Positions 1 through 8,879 are shown, numbered from the stretch's first letter. The stretch: 64,000 nucleotides of DNA from Bacteroidota bacterium (GCA_002748065.1 PDRJ01000031.1:109142-173141), one strand, 5' to 3'. Made by a program: numbers and translations. Notes: generated by a model not told the origin, from the sequence alone.

Positions 1-2
1 AT

Positions 3-731
3 TCAGGGATTAAAGATAGTCTTTACTACTGGGGTGAATTTAAAAAAGCCCTTAAGCTCTATATTGAATTGAAACGACAGAGCCCTTCGTTGGACTCCTT
101 TAACCTTGGAGGCGGTTTTCCCATTCGGAATAACCTGGGGTTTGAATACGATTATGAGTATATGATCCGAGAGATCGTACAGAATATTAAGGATGCTTGC
201 CAGGCGGAGAATGTGCCGGACCCGCATATCTTTACCGAGTTTGGAAAATATACGGTGGGCGAATCGGGCGCCATCGTTTTTAGCGTCATCGAGCAGAAGC
301 AACAAAATGATACTGAGCGTTGGTACATCGTGGATAATAGCCTCATGAATACGATCCCCGATGCATGGTCTATTCATGAGAAATTTATCCTGTTGCCCAT
401 CAATAAGTGGGATAACGAATATACCCGCGTGAACATTGGAGGTATTAGTTGCGACCACTCCGATTACTACAACTCCGAGGATTTAAACCAACAGATCCTC
501 TTACCGCGCTTTTCCGACCATGCCAAAGAGCCGCTCTACCTTGGTTTCTTCCATACGGGAGCCTACCAGGACTCCATTAGCGGATATGGGGGCATTAAGC
601 ATTGCCTGATTCCCTCCCCCCGACATGTGATCATCGACCGGGACGAGAAGGGCAATTTTGTGGATTATGTTTTTCGTAATGAGCAATCGGTGGATCACAT
701 GCTGGATATTTTGGGTTATATGGAGGAGTGA
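3..731 (+). CDS. speA: Arginine decarboxylase (SpeA-type), 3' part only
   Basis: The frame is already open at base 3, so the gene starts before the window; 242 codons remain. The retained part has a glycine-rich FNLGGGFP motif and, further on, GGISCDHSDYY, which sits where fold-type III PLP decarboxylases carry the active-site Cys-Asp of the second subunit. The wording fits the Bacteroidota biosynthetic arginine decarboxylase, which turns arginine into agmatine for polyamine synthesis. The missing N-terminal part should hold the PLP-binding lysine. A diaminopimelate or other ornithine/arginine decarboxylase of the same fold is the alternative. The next gene, on the same strand, begins 70 bases downstream and has no obvious link in function. 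Confidence 0.8.
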   Translation, partial: SGIKDSLYYWGEFKKALKLYIELKRQSPSLDSFNLGGGFPIRNNLGFEYDYEYMIREIVQNIKDACQAENVPDPHIFTEFGKYTVGESGAIVFSVIEQKQQNDTERWYIVDNSLMNTIPDAWSIHEKFILLPINKWDNEYTRVNIGGISCDHSDYYNSEDLNQQILLPRFSDHAKEPLYLGFFHTGAYQDSISGYGGIKHCLIPSPRHVIIDRDEKGNFVDYVFRNEQSVDHMLDILGYMEE

Positions 732-801
732 TGGAAAAGAATGGGACTCATAATGGGGGGGATGATCCTCTTCGAATAGTGCTGAGAAACTTTTATGAAT
801 C

Positions 802-1530
802 GTGAAAAGAGACAGACCTTACAAAGTACTGATTCCGGTGGGCTTAATTTTTGGCCTTAAAGCGGCCATGCTTTTATTGTGGAAGAAAGAGGAGATTCAT
901 TTGGCCATCAATGGATGGAATGGTCCTGTTCGTGACTTTATTTTCTACTTTTTAACCTATGCCGGAGATGGTCTGTTTGCCCTTGCCCTTATTTTAGTGA
1001 CCCTCTTTATCCGCTTTCGGTACGCCTTGTCATTGGCACTCTCCTTCCTCGGTTCAGGGGTGGTATCTCAATTGATGAAACGTCTGTTTTTTGCCGAAAC
1101 CATACGCCCGGTTCCCTATTTCCGGGCCCTCGAAACTCCCTTAAACCTGGTAGAAGGGGTCCATTACCACTTCACCATGAGTTTTCCTTCAGGACATTCG
1201 GCTTCAGCTTATGCACTCTTTATTCTCCTTGCCCTGTTCACGAGAAATAAAATGGTTTCGGTATTTTTCGTCCTTTTGGCGGCTTCCATTGCCTTCTCAA
1301 GGGTCTACCTATCCCAACACTTTTTATGGGATACCCTGATGGGAGGCATGATCGGTTTTGTTGCCGCGTGGATTACTTTTTATGGCCAGCAGCGCTGGTC
1401 TGCAAGTTGGTTGGATAAATCACTGTTAACGCTTCGTCTGAATAAGCATCTTCCGAGTGATCACGCTATTGCTGTTAACCCGAAAAACAAGCAGAAAGAC
1501 CCCGGTGGCTTCGGGAGTCCGAAGGCGTAA
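802..1530 (+). CDS. PAP2-family membrane phosphatase
   Basis: A 242-residue membrane protein with about six hydrophobic segments. Two motifs of the PAP2 (type 2 phosphatidic acid phosphatase) family are clear: PSGH with its histidine at residue 132, and SR-x5-H-x3-D with histidine 173 and aspartate 177. A looser K...RP motif precedes them (RP of TIRPVP). Such enzymes remove phosphate from undecaprenyl pyrophosphate, lipid A or phosphatidyl substrates at the outer face of the inner membrane; the substrate cannot be told from sequence. The start is GTG at 802; no in-frame ATG lies close upstream. The last 35 codons overlap the 3' end of the convergent endonuclease gene, and the hydrophilic tail after the last membrane segment looks non-conserved. 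Confidence 0.85.
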   Translation: MKRDRPYKVLIPVGLIFGLKAAMLLLWKKEEIHLAINGWNGPVRDFIFYFLTYAGDGLFALALILVTLFIRFRYALSLALSFLGSGVVSQLMKRLFFAETIRPVPYFRALETPLNLVEGVHYHFTMSFPSGHSASAYALFILLALFTRNKMVSVFFVLLAASIAFSRVYLSQHFLWDTLMGGMIGFVAAWITFYGQQRWSASWLDKSLLTLRLNKHLPSDHAIAVNPKNKQKDPGGFGSPKA

Positions 1531-2760
1531 CGACGTGTGTCCTACAGGGAGTATTCCGGTGCGCTCCACCCATACCCTACCCATTAAATCTACCAATTGC
1601 AGGGTGTAGTGGGCATGGCTTCGCGTAAGACATGAGAGGCGAATGGTTTCACCGCGCTTCACGGGGTTGTTTACATAGATCTTGGGGTATGCAGAAGCAA
1701 ATTCGGTTATTTCGTGGCTCTTCGCCATTTGTAGCTCCATCACCACGGGCAGGTGATCACTCATTTCGTAAAGAGCATCCCGAATCTCTTCCGGTACATC
1801 CTGGTTTACAGGCCCCTCGTTGAGGCCTTTGTTGAAGTGTAAGCCATCGTTGCCCACGGCATGATAGCTCTCTTCCACATAGGATACTCCATGGAGCCCC
1901 CGGGCAATACTCTCGTTGATAAAGATAAAGTCAAAGCGGTCATCCATTCCCCCTCCCGAAGCACATCCGTTGCTATTGCTATGGGTACTTTGCGTATGGA
2001 ACGGCGCATAGCGGCTGTTGTTGTGCCATCGTCCCACCTGTTGGATAGGATCCTGAAAACGAAGCTGCTCGTCAGGGTACTCCAAAAGGGTGGTCACCCC
2101 CTCCTCTTCCCCATCATAAAAGTTCATGTCGCCGCTAAAAAGTACCGCCTCCGTCAATTCGTTGTTTTCCACATATTCCATCAGGTTACGGATCATTTGG
2201 GCCCGTTTTTCCTCATCCTCACTGTCGCGCCCCGCCTTGAGATGAGCCACAAAGCAGTGCAGGAAGGAGGTATCGCCCCGGTGCGCGATCTCCCCCGCAC
2301 GGTACAACTGGTAGTAGTTAATATCCCGGATAAACGTCTGAACCACCTGTTGACGCTTCAGCTTCAGCTTCTCCTGGTTGTAGAAGAAGAGGTTAATCAA
2401 ATCACTATTTGCGATATTGGTCCTATCTGCACGTTGATAGATTACACCATAGGTATTTGCATTGAGCACCTCATCAAGCAGTTCCGTAGCATTGTAGCTG
2501 CTTTCTCCCACTTCGTTAACCGCCAGGATATCCGGACGGATGTAGTCCAAAATAACCCGCAAAGCCTCCTTTTTAGCTTCCAGGTTGTTGTTAGATCCCG
2601 TACAGTAAGAGGTGAGATTACCGTAGTTCAACAGGTTATACTGCATATAGGTTATCTGCTGCTGTGCCGGAACCGTCAGCGGCAGGATCCCCAAGAGGGC
2701 CAGTGGCAGAAGAATGCTCCTAAGAGCAACGAGCAGAGTCTTTCGTTTACTTGTGCACAT
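1426..2760 (-). CDS. Secreted endonuclease/exonuclease/phosphatase-family protein with T9SS tail
   Basis: A 444-residue protein with an N-terminal signal peptide (hydrophobic stretch then PAQQQ). The body carries hallmarks of the endonuclease/exonuclease/phosphatase (DNase I-like) fold: QYNLLNYG near the start, an AVNEVG element supplying the metal-binding glutamate, SGDMNFYD in the middle, and SDHLPVV with the catalytic Asp-His near residue 340. The last 80 residues look like a type IX sorting domain, ending GVFLLVFRVNSNSVITRKM. It is probably a secreted or surface nuclease; other members cleave phospholipids. The start overlaps the gatD stop by 14 bases, so it is probably cotranscribed with gatE-gatD, an odd partnership for a secreted enzyme. 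The 3' end overlaps the PAP2 gene by 105 bases. Confidence 0.85.
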   Translation of the reverse strand: MCTSKRKTLLVALRSILLPLALLGILPLTVPAQQQITYMQYNLLNYGNLTSYCTGSNNNLEAKKEALRVILDYIRPDILAVNEVGESSYNATELLDEVLNANTYGVIYQRADRTNIANSDLINLFFYNQEKLKLKRQQVVQTFIRDINYYQLYRAGEIAHRGDTSFLHCFVAHLKAGRDSEDEEKRAQMIRNLMEYVENNELTEAVLFSGDMNFYDGEEEGVTTLLEYPDEQLRFQDPIQQVGRWHNNSRYAPFHTQSTHSNSNGCASGGGMDDRFDFIFINESIARGLHGVSYVEESYHAVGNDGLHFNKGLNEGPVNQDVPEEIRDALYEMSDHLPVVMELQMAKSHEITEFASAYPKIYVNNPVKRGETIRLSCLTRSHAHYTLQLVDLMGRVWVERTGILPVGHTSLRLRTPEATGVFLLVFRVNSNSVITRKMLIQTKR

Positions 2761-4132
2761 TGCGGATAAACGCTTCTACTTCCGGAACACCACCTTGGTA
2801 TACAAGATATCCGTTGTAGGGTTCACGTTCGGTGATTTCATCATTAACCGGGGTAAGCATAAGCCGTTTCACCTCTTCGGGGTCGTCGGTCTGTCCCAAG
2901 GCCCATCCCAACTTGATATAGGCCACTTCCGGGAGCATATTTCCGGCAGGGATAATCCCTTTGGCCATCATATCGCGCCCCGTATCATACACAAACATGT
3001 GCACATAGCCCCAAAGGGTTTGCAGGGTCATATACATGTGTACGCCCTTCTCGTGAGCCCGTTCAATGGCAGGGTAGAGCTCCTTGTTCACGTGCCCCAA
3101 CCCGGTCCCCACAAAGACAATTCCTTTGTATCCGGCATCCACCAAGGCATCCAACACATCAGGCTTCATTCCTGTGTAGTAGTAGAGCATGGTCACCTTA
3201 TCGGAGAAGTAGGGCAAAATCTTCACATCCTTATCCTTGCGCCGGGGACGATAATCCTTTTTGATAGGTGTAACCCCCTTTCGCGTAATCATGGCAAGGG
3301 GAGTGTCGCCGATGGTGCGAAAGGTGGAGCGATAGGAGGAGTGCATCTTGCGTACCCGGGTTCCTTTATGCAGCAGGCCATACTCATCGGAGGTAGGACC
3401 AAACATACAGACCATCACCTCGGCAATATCGCCATGGCCCGCCGCCGTCATGGCATGCATAAGGTTGAGGGCGGCATCGGAGCTGGGACGGTCTGAAGAA
3501 CGTTGTGACCCCACAAGGACGATAGGTACCGGGGAGTTCTGAACCATAAAGGTTAGGGCCGCCCCCGTATGATGCATGGTATCTGTACCATGTCCTATGA
3601 CAATGCCATCCACCCCCTTCTCAATCTCTTTACCAATGGCCTTGGCCAAGGCCACGTATTGGGTGGGTCCCATATTCTCCGAAAAGACAGCAAAGACCTT
3701 CTCCGTCTCCAGGTTACAGATGTCGGCTAACTCCGGCACTGCACCATAGAGCTCTCCAGGAGAGAAGGCGGGAATCACTGCACCGGTACGGTAGTCTAAG
3801 CGAGAAGCAATGGTGCCTCCCGTACCAAAAAGCTTCACCTGCGGTAATCCCTCCGTATAGGGGAACTCCTTCTCCGGAATCTTATAGTTGGCCTTTTTGT
3901 AGCCGGTCTCGGCCATCGCGGTGATGGTATCAATATCGATTCCGATGTTATACCCCGTTTCAATCTTCAGGACAATATGTTTATCATCATCGTTCTCCGC
4001 ACGAGGAAGTACGGTCCCTTTGAAGGTTCCTCTCGTGGTTTCAATCTCCGCTTGTCCCCACACCCGGGTATTATATTTTTTGAGGACATTCAATGCCTCC
4101 CCTTTGTATCCTTGAAATATATCGTTGCCCAT
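2747..4132 (-). CDS. gatD: Glu-tRNA(Gln) amidotransferase subunit GatD (archaeal type)
   Basis: A 461-residue protein. An N-terminal domain of about 90 residues precedes a type I asparaginase-like domain. The asparaginase motifs are intact: FGTGGTIAS around residue 102-110 with the nucleophilic threonine, IGHGTDTMHHTG around 179-190, and SDRPSSD around 216. GatD frees ammonia from asparagine or glutamine, and GatE uses it to convert Glu-tRNA(Gln) to Gln-tRNA(Gln). The extra N-terminal domain and the adjacent gatE, 11 bases upstream, separate it from a plain cytoplasmic asparaginase. In the literature GatDE is the archaeal route; bacteria normally use GatCAB or GlnRS, so its presence in this background suggests lateral transfer. 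Confidence 0.9.
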   Translation of the reverse strand: MGNDIFQGYKGEALNVLKKYNTRVWGQAEIETTRGTFKGTVLPRAENDDDKHIVLKIETGYNIGIDIDTITAMAETGYKKANYKIPEKEFPYTEGLPQVKLFGTGGTIASRLDYRTGAVIPAFSPGELYGAVPELADICNLETEKVFAVFSENMGPTQYVALAKAIGKEIEKGVDGIVIGHGTDTMHHTGAALTFMVQNSPVPIVLVGSQRSSDRPSSDAALNLMHAMTAAGHGDIAEVMVCMFGPTSDEYGLLHKGTRVRKMHSSYRSTFRTIGDTPLAMITRKGVTPIKKDYRPRRKDKDVKILPYFSDKVTMLYYYTGMKPDVLDALVDAGYKGIVFVGTGLGHVNKELYPAIERAHEKGVHMYMTLQTLWGYVHMFVYDTGRDMMAKGIIPAGNMLPEVAYIKLGWALGQTDDPEEVKRLMLTPVNDEITEREPYNGYLVYQGGVPEVEAFIRNVHK

Positions 4133-4143
4133 GGTTGTTTCTG

Positions 4144-6114
4144 TTATTGCTGTTTTTCAATTTCTTTACGTAGTAATTTTAGGGAGATGTTACCCAATGC
4201 CATGCGGTGCATCTGCCCCATGATCCAGTTTGTCTCGCATCTGTTATCCTCTTTCCGCCGCTCTTTGGCATACTTCTCTTTGAAGAATGGAATTTGAAGG
4301 AACAGGTCTGCGGCCTCCACCTTTTTAAAGTGGATGGAGGTGAGAATGGACTCAAAATCCATCTGAGGATGTTCATAGAGGATGGGGATCATGGTTTTGG
4401 CCAATTCAAGTTGAAGGTTATGCTCTTTCAGGAACTTCATCAGGTCGAAAATAAGATCCACATTGAACGGCTTCCTGGTGGCAGCATGTCCCTCCACATA
4501 CTTCAGGTGATGCCCCAGGAATGTCCCCATAAACCGGGGGCTTATGGCAAGCTCTTCCGTGGTTCTTTGAATAAGCGGGAAGAGGTTTTTCCGGAAGAGG
4601 TAGGTGTAGGTATCTTCGGGAATATTCCACTGTTGCATTTGCTGATAACGGTCGTGGATGTCAGAGGGGAGGGAACTACGCAGTTGTGCGAGGGTCTCTT
4701 CCTCCAAAGGAATCGGTGCGGAGTCCGTGTCGGGGTACATACGATCGGCTCCGGGAAGCACCCGCTCAAAAATGGTGGTGCAGTCCGGAAGGTACTTGCG
4801 GGTCTCCTTGGGTACGCCGTCAAAGGCCATAAGACAACGCTCTTCGATGGTCTCCAAAGCCGTTTCAACATCTTCCGGGGGAGCCCAGAAAACCACTTGG
4901 GCATCCTCCTCCCGGGCACCAAGCATTTCACGAATACGACAGAAATCCTCCTCCGTAATCATGGGCGTTAGGTCCTCGGAAGAGGCCATGTTGGGCTTTT
5001 CGATACAGGCAATGACCTTCAAGCGATCCCGGATTTCATCGGCAAAAACCTTTTCCGGCTGGGTGAAGTGAGATAAGAGGCCCTTAAATCCTGGCAGGTT
5101 GACCGCAATAAACTTCTCCTTGCGGGAATGCGCCTGTTGCAACACGGCATGGTTGAACTTATAGTCGTAGAAATTGAGCTTCTTGTGGGTCATCTTCCAA
5201 GACGTCTTGGAGCCGTAATGGTTGATGGCATCACGAATATGGAGGAGTGCCCATTGTCGAAAGCACTCGATATGCGTGATACGTGGGATCCAGGCGTTGT
5301 GGGCTACCCCCTTCACTTCGATGCGAGTTCCCCCTTTACAACTCACGTTTACATCTTCGCGGCCGGCTCCCATCCCGGTTCGTACCAAGCCGGTGGAGCG
5401 GTTAAGGAAACGGATATATTGCGCGGCCTCCTTCACTTCGTCAGGGTTCACCATATCGGGGTAGGTAACCGTTTCAATCAGGGGCATACCAAGACGGTCG
5501 GTCTTGTAGATCCGGGTGTGTCCGATATCGCTAATTTCGCGACAACTATCCTCTTCGATACTCAGTTGAATCAGTCTTACCGTCTTGTTTTTCAATGGAA
5601 TCGATCCCTCCACCCCGAGGATAGCGGTTCGTTGGAATCCAGTAGGGATACTTCCGTCAAGATACTGTTTTCGGGTAATATGCACCTCTCCCACAATGTT
5701 GAGCTTGGAGAGCATGGAGATCTTAAGAGCAATCTCCAACGCCTCCCTGTCGATGGGGAAAGGAGGGGTGTCATCCACCTCATAGGTACAGGTGGTCTCA
5801 TTTTTAATGCGATAAATGATCTCTTTTCGCGTTTTAAACTCCATAAGAGCGGTACCGTCATACTCTCCCAACTCCGAGAGGGTGGGACGCATGTGACGGA
5901 TCACCTCGGCATCATACGCTTCATGGCCGTGGAATACGCCTGCCGGGCAGTGACAGAAGAGCTTTTTTTTGGTCTTTAACTGTTGATGCACTTCCAATCC
6001 TGCCATAAAACCGATGGTATCATAGGTCTTTTGTGTGGCTTGGTGTATAGGAACATAACCGATCTTATGAAGTGTAGATTCGTAGTTGGCACGTGGGTTG
6101 AATTTCTTTTTCAT
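4144..6114 (-). CDS. gatE: Glu-tRNA(Gln) amidotransferase subunit GatE (archaeal type)
   Basis: A 656-residue protein, longer than bacterial GatB. The N-terminal half is a GatB/GatE kinase-transferase domain, beginning with GLEVHQQLKTKKKLFC and containing SIEEDSCREI and RLGMPLIETVTYPD. The middle, from about residue 370 to 470, is a GAD-type insert as also found in bacterial AspRS, with the GVPKETRKYLPD element. The C-terminal part is a helical tRNA-binding tail. This three-part layout with the insert is specific to GatE. It phosphorylates and amidates misacylated Glu-tRNA(Gln) with GatD. It is the first gene of a leftward operon gatE-gatD-nuclease. The ATG at 6114 follows a possible -7 box at 6152-6159. 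Confidence 0.92.
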   Translation of the reverse strand: MKKKFNPRANYESTLHKIGYVPIHQATQKTYDTIGFMAGLEVHQQLKTKKKLFCHCPAGVFHGHEAYDAEVIRHMRPTLSELGEYDGTALMEFKTRKEIIYRIKNETTCTYEVDDTPPFPIDREALEIALKISMLSKLNIVGEVHITRKQYLDGSIPTGFQRTAILGVEGSIPLKNKTVRLIQLSIEEDSCREISDIGHTRIYKTDRLGMPLIETVTYPDMVNPDEVKEAAQYIRFLNRSTGLVRTGMGAGREDVNVSCKGGTRIEVKGVAHNAWIPRITHIECFRQWALLHIRDAINHYGSKTSWKMTHKKLNFYDYKFNHAVLQQAHSRKEKFIAVNLPGFKGLLSHFTQPEKVFADEIRDRLKVIACIEKPNMASSEDLTPMITEEDFCRIREMLGAREEDAQVVFWAPPEDVETALETIEERCLMAFDGVPKETRKYLPDCTTIFERVLPGADRMYPDTDSAPIPLEEETLAQLRSSLPSDIHDRYQQMQQWNIPEDTYTYLFRKNLFPLIQRTTEELAISPRFMGTFLGHHLKYVEGHAATRKPFNVDLIFDLMKFLKEHNLQLELAKTMIPILYEHPQMDFESILTSIHFKKVEAADLFLQIPFFKEKYAKERRKEDNRCETNWIMGQMHRMALGNISLKLLRKEIEKQQ

Positions 6115-6151
6115 GGAGGAACAAAGTTTAATGCCTTTTTTATAAGAAGGC

Positions 6152-6159
6152 CAAATGTA
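6152..6159 (-). promoter_or_regulatory. Possible -7 box upstream of gatE
   Basis: Read on the minus strand this is TACATTTG, an exact match to the Bacteroidota -7 consensus TAnnTTTG. It lies about 38 bases before the gatE start. No TTTG is seen at the usual -33 spacing, so this rests on the -7 box alone. Confidence 0.35.
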
Positions 6160-6190
6160 AGGAGTTTTTTTAATTAAAAAAATAGCTCCT
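6160..6190. repeat. AT-rich palindrome in the gatE/ostA divergent region
   Basis: A perfect 18-base palindrome, TTTTTTTAATTAAAAAAA (6165-6182), lies between the arms AGGAG (6160-6164) and CTCCT (6186-6190), with a 3-base bulge. It abuts the proposed gatE -7 box. It could be an operator, a DNA-bending site or a bidirectional terminator; the sequence does not decide. Confidence 0.4.
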
Positions 6191-6283
6191 ATGGAAATTT
6201 CTTGTCTCCTCCGGCGCTGCTTAATGTGATAATGTGGCGGGAGGGACGAGAGATACCCTCTCCCACCAAAAACACGCCTTCCC

Positions 6284-6316
6284 TTTGCGGTGTATGGGTT
6301 ATATGTTGTAGCTTTG
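6284..6316 (+). promoter_or_regulatory. Bacteroidota-type promoter for the OstA-like gene
   Basis: TTTG at 6284-6287 is followed, after 21 bases, by TAGCTTTG at 6309-6316. This matches the Bacteroidota pattern TTTG-N19-21-TAnnTTTG exactly. The start codon is about 40 bases downstream at 6356. It is the best promoter match in the window. Confidence 0.7.
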
Positions 6317-6355
6317 TGGTTTATAAATCGACGACAACGTCGTTAAACACGCCTT

Positions 6356-7891
6356 ATGGATAGATTGGTTTTGCTGGTTTTTTGTGTGTTGCTAACCCTT
6401 GGGGGAAGAACACAATCCCAAGAGGCAGAGCATGTACGTATTGAGATTGTCTCCGGCGACGAGTGGGCTTATGATAAAGAGATAGGGCCCGACGTGACCA
6501 TCATACGAGGAAATGCTGTTTTCAAACACGAGGAAGCCTATCTCTATTGCGACTCCGCCTATCTCAATGAAAAAAAGAATAACCTGGATGCCTTTGGGAA
6601 TGTGCATGTGGTTGACCATGATACCGTGAACCTGTGGGGCAACCGGCTGAGCTACGATGGAAACACACGCATCGTGGTGATGCGTGGCAGGGTGAAACTG
6701 CAAGACCCCTCCACCACACTCTATGCCGATCCGCTCTTCTATGACCGCAACAAAAGGGTGGCCTACTATACCACCGGAGGGAGAATCCTCAACGACGAGA
6801 ATACATTAACCAGTGTATATGGGGCCTATCTCACCGAAGAACAGATGCTGTTTTTCAACGATAGTGTGGTCGTCACCGGACCGGACTATACCACCCGGAG
6901 TGATACCTTACGATACGATACCCAACGTGAAATTCTCTATTTCCATGGGCCGGCCTCCCTCCACAGTGAAGCGAATAGGATCTATTGTGAAGAGGGCTTT
7001 TACGACACGAAAAAAGAGCGCTGCCGGCTCTCAGAAAAGGTGATCATCTATTATGAGGAACAGATCCTAAAAGCGGATAGTGTCTTTTATAACAAAGCCG
7101 CCGAATACGGCGAAGCCTTCCGCAATGTCCATCTGTTGGATACGGTGCAGCGCGTGGAGATTGTGGGGCACTACGCAGAGTACGCCCGGAATAAAGGGTT
7201 TAGCTATGTTACCGACAGCGCCGTAGCCATGTTGTATGAAAAACGCGATACCCTTTACCTTCACGCAGATACCCTGAAGACCTACTTTAACGATAGTACC
7301 CGTCAAGTGGAGCAGATGATCTGTTGGTTGGGCGTGAAATTCTATCGTGACGATATCCAGGGAATGTGTGACTCCCTCTCTTATGGCTTTGCCGATAGTA
7401 CCATCGTGCTGTATCAGAATCCCGTATTGTGGTCGGAAGAGAACCAACTGACCGCCGATACCATCGCCATCTTCCTGCAGGATGGTGCCGTTAGTTCGTT
7501 GACCCTGGCCAATAGCTCCTTCATCGTCTCCCTGGATGATACGACGCAATTTAACCAAGTGAAAGGGAAAAATATGACGGCGCTGTTTGCCCATAACAAA
7601 CTGCATACGGTGAGGGTCAACGAGCAGGCACATACCCTCTACTACCTACGCGATGAGGAGGGTCACCTGGTGGGGATTAACAAGGCAACGTCGGAGGATA
7701 TGAAGATATGGATAGCCGATAATCGGGTAAAACGGATAGCCTACCTGAAAAAGCCCAAAGCCCCTCTCTACCCTCCGGAGAAACTGCCTTTGGAGGAACG
7801 TATATTACAAGGGTTCCGTTGGCTTCAACCCCTCCGTCCCCTTCACAAAGCCGATATCTTCCAGCTCCCTGCAGACACGGTGGGCAATTAA
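6356..7891 (+). CDS. OstA-like periplasmic protein (LptA/LptD N-domain family)
   Basis: A 511-residue protein with a signal peptide (MDRLVLLVFCVLLTLGG, then QSQE). The mature protein is a run of beta-strand repeats typical of the OstA/LptA fold, with phrases such as GNAVFKHEEAYLYCDSAY, GRVKLQDPSTTLYADPLFY and ADTIAIFLQDG. The end, GFRWLQPLRPLHKADIF, is of the kind seen in the Bacteroidota OstA-like family. Proteins of this fold carry or bind lipopolysaccharide between the membranes, so a role in LPS transport or outer-membrane biogenesis is likely, but the exact step is unproven. Length suits this family rather than LptA, which is about 180 residues. It converges with the MBL hydrolase gene. 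Confidence 0.85.
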   Translation: MDRLVLLVFCVLLTLGGRTQSQEAEHVRIEIVSGDEWAYDKEIGPDVTIIRGNAVFKHEEAYLYCDSAYLNEKKNNLDAFGNVHVVDHDTVNLWGNRLSYDGNTRIVVMRGRVKLQDPSTTLYADPLFYDRNKRVAYYTTGGRILNDENTLTSVYGAYLTEEQMLFFNDSVVVTGPDYTTRSDTLRYDTQREILYFHGPASLHSEANRIYCEEGFYDTKKERCRLSEKVIIYYEEQILKADSVFYNKAAEYGEAFRNVHLLDTVQRVEIVGHYAEYARNKGFSYVTDSAVAMLYEKRDTLYLHADTLKTYFNDSTRQVEQMICWLGVKFYRDDIQGMCDSLSYGFADSTIVLYQNPVLWSEENQLTADTIAIFLQDGAVSSLTLANSSFIVSLDDTTQFNQVKGKNMTALFAHNKLHTVRVNEQAHTLYYLRDEEGHLVGINKATSEDMKIWIADNRVKRIAYLKKPKAPLYPPEKLPLEERILQGFRWLQPLRPLHKADIFQLPADTVGN

Positions 7892-7968
7892 ATCACCAAT
7901 TGTGCAAGGGTACGTTCTCTTATGGTTCATTTTTGGAGCGGCATCTCTTTCTGCAACGCCTCCCAACA

Positions 7969-8607
7969 CTAAGAGAGGAAGGGATTGTTTTGACGCTCCA
8001 ACGCAATGGTGGTGGAGGGGCCGTGCCCCGGAAGCACTACCGTGTCGTCGGGGAGGGCAAGTAGCTTGGTCTTGATAGAGCGTAACAGCAACCCCATATC
8101 CCCGGTGGGCAGGTCAGTGCGCCCCACACTGCCGGCAAAAAGAACATCTCCGCTAAAGAGGACCTTCTCCTGGGGAAGGTAGTAACAGAGGCTTCCATCG
8201 GCATGGCCAGGGGTATGTAGCACCCGGATCTCCATCGCGCCCAAAGAGAGGGTAGCACCATCTTCCAAAAAAACCTCCGGAGGAGAGGGACGGTTGAAAC
8301 GAAACCCAAAGAGGCTTCCCGACTCTTCAGCTCCATCCCATAAAAAGAGGCTGTCACGGTGCATCTCCGGTTTGATCTTCCACTGCTCTTCCACAAATCG
8401 ACATCCCAGAATATGATCGATATGCGCATGGGTGAGCAGGTGTCGGGAGAGGGTGATTCCGTGATCCGTAATATAATTCAACAGGTGTTGATCCTCAGAT
8501 GATTCATAATTGGCCCCATCAATAAGGATGGCCTCATTGTGTTCATTGATGAGAAGATAAGTGTTTACCTGAAAGGCATTAAATACGAAGGTTTTTATAC
8601 TGGACAT
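7969..8607 (-). CDS. MBL-fold metallo-hydrolase (glyoxalase II-like)
   Basis: A 212-residue metallo-beta-lactamase-fold hydrolase. The zinc-binding motif THAHIDH is at residues 59-65, followed by HTPGHADGS, FSGDVLFAGSVGRTDLP and a final LPGHGPSTT. This set is typical of small hydroxyacylglutathione-hydrolase-like enzymes; the true substrate is unknown. I chose the ATG at 8607 over a longer reading from 8655 because an exact -7 box (TATCTTTG, minus strand 8621-8628) lies just upstream of it, and the family starts at SSIKTFVFN. The gene converges on the OstA-like gene, leaving 77 bases between them. Confidence 0.9.
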   Translation of the reverse strand: MSSIKTFVFNAFQVNTYLLINEHNEAILIDGANYESSEDQHLLNYITDHGITLSRHLLTHAHIDHILGCRFVEEQWKIKPEMHRDSLFLWDGAEESGSLFGFRFNRPSPPEVFLEDGATLSLGAMEIRVLHTPGHADGSLCYYLPQEKVLFSGDVLFAGSVGRTDLPTGDMGLLLRSIKTKLLALPDDTVVLPGHGPSTTIALERQNNPFLS

Positions 8608-8620
8608 GGCGCTTTTGGGG

Positions 8621-8628
8621 CAAAGATA
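8621..8628 (-). promoter_or_regulatory. -7 box for the MBL hydrolase
   Basis: The minus strand reads TATCTTTG, matching TAnnTTTG exactly, 13 bases before the ATG at 8607. The leader would be only a few bases. No clear -33 TTTG is visible. The inverted pair GCGCTT/AAGCGC (8609-8614 and 8628-8633) flanks the box and could be an operator. Confidence 0.45.
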
Positions 8629-8879
8629 AGCGCTCTTAGGGTAAAAAGAACCCATAGACCGTTAAAAAAACGTGCTCCCTTGAGGCGTACTCCGACCCAA
8701 GGGTCTCTCTATGGTGGTTTCAGGTTTGAATCCCTCCTTGAGGTGGATAGGAGATGAACCCCAAAGAGGTTTTTCAGCTTTTCGTGTAAGGGCTAACCAT
8801 TATTTTGTAATTTCGTAGGTTGGAAGTGTCTCCCCCTTACGGGGTCTAACCTTCCGCATAAAAACACCGCGTGTTGCCT

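Noticed and set aside
731..805. Short 24-codon frame between speA and the PAP2 gene
   Set aside because: It has no recognisable sequence and overlaps the PAP2 start; likely chance.
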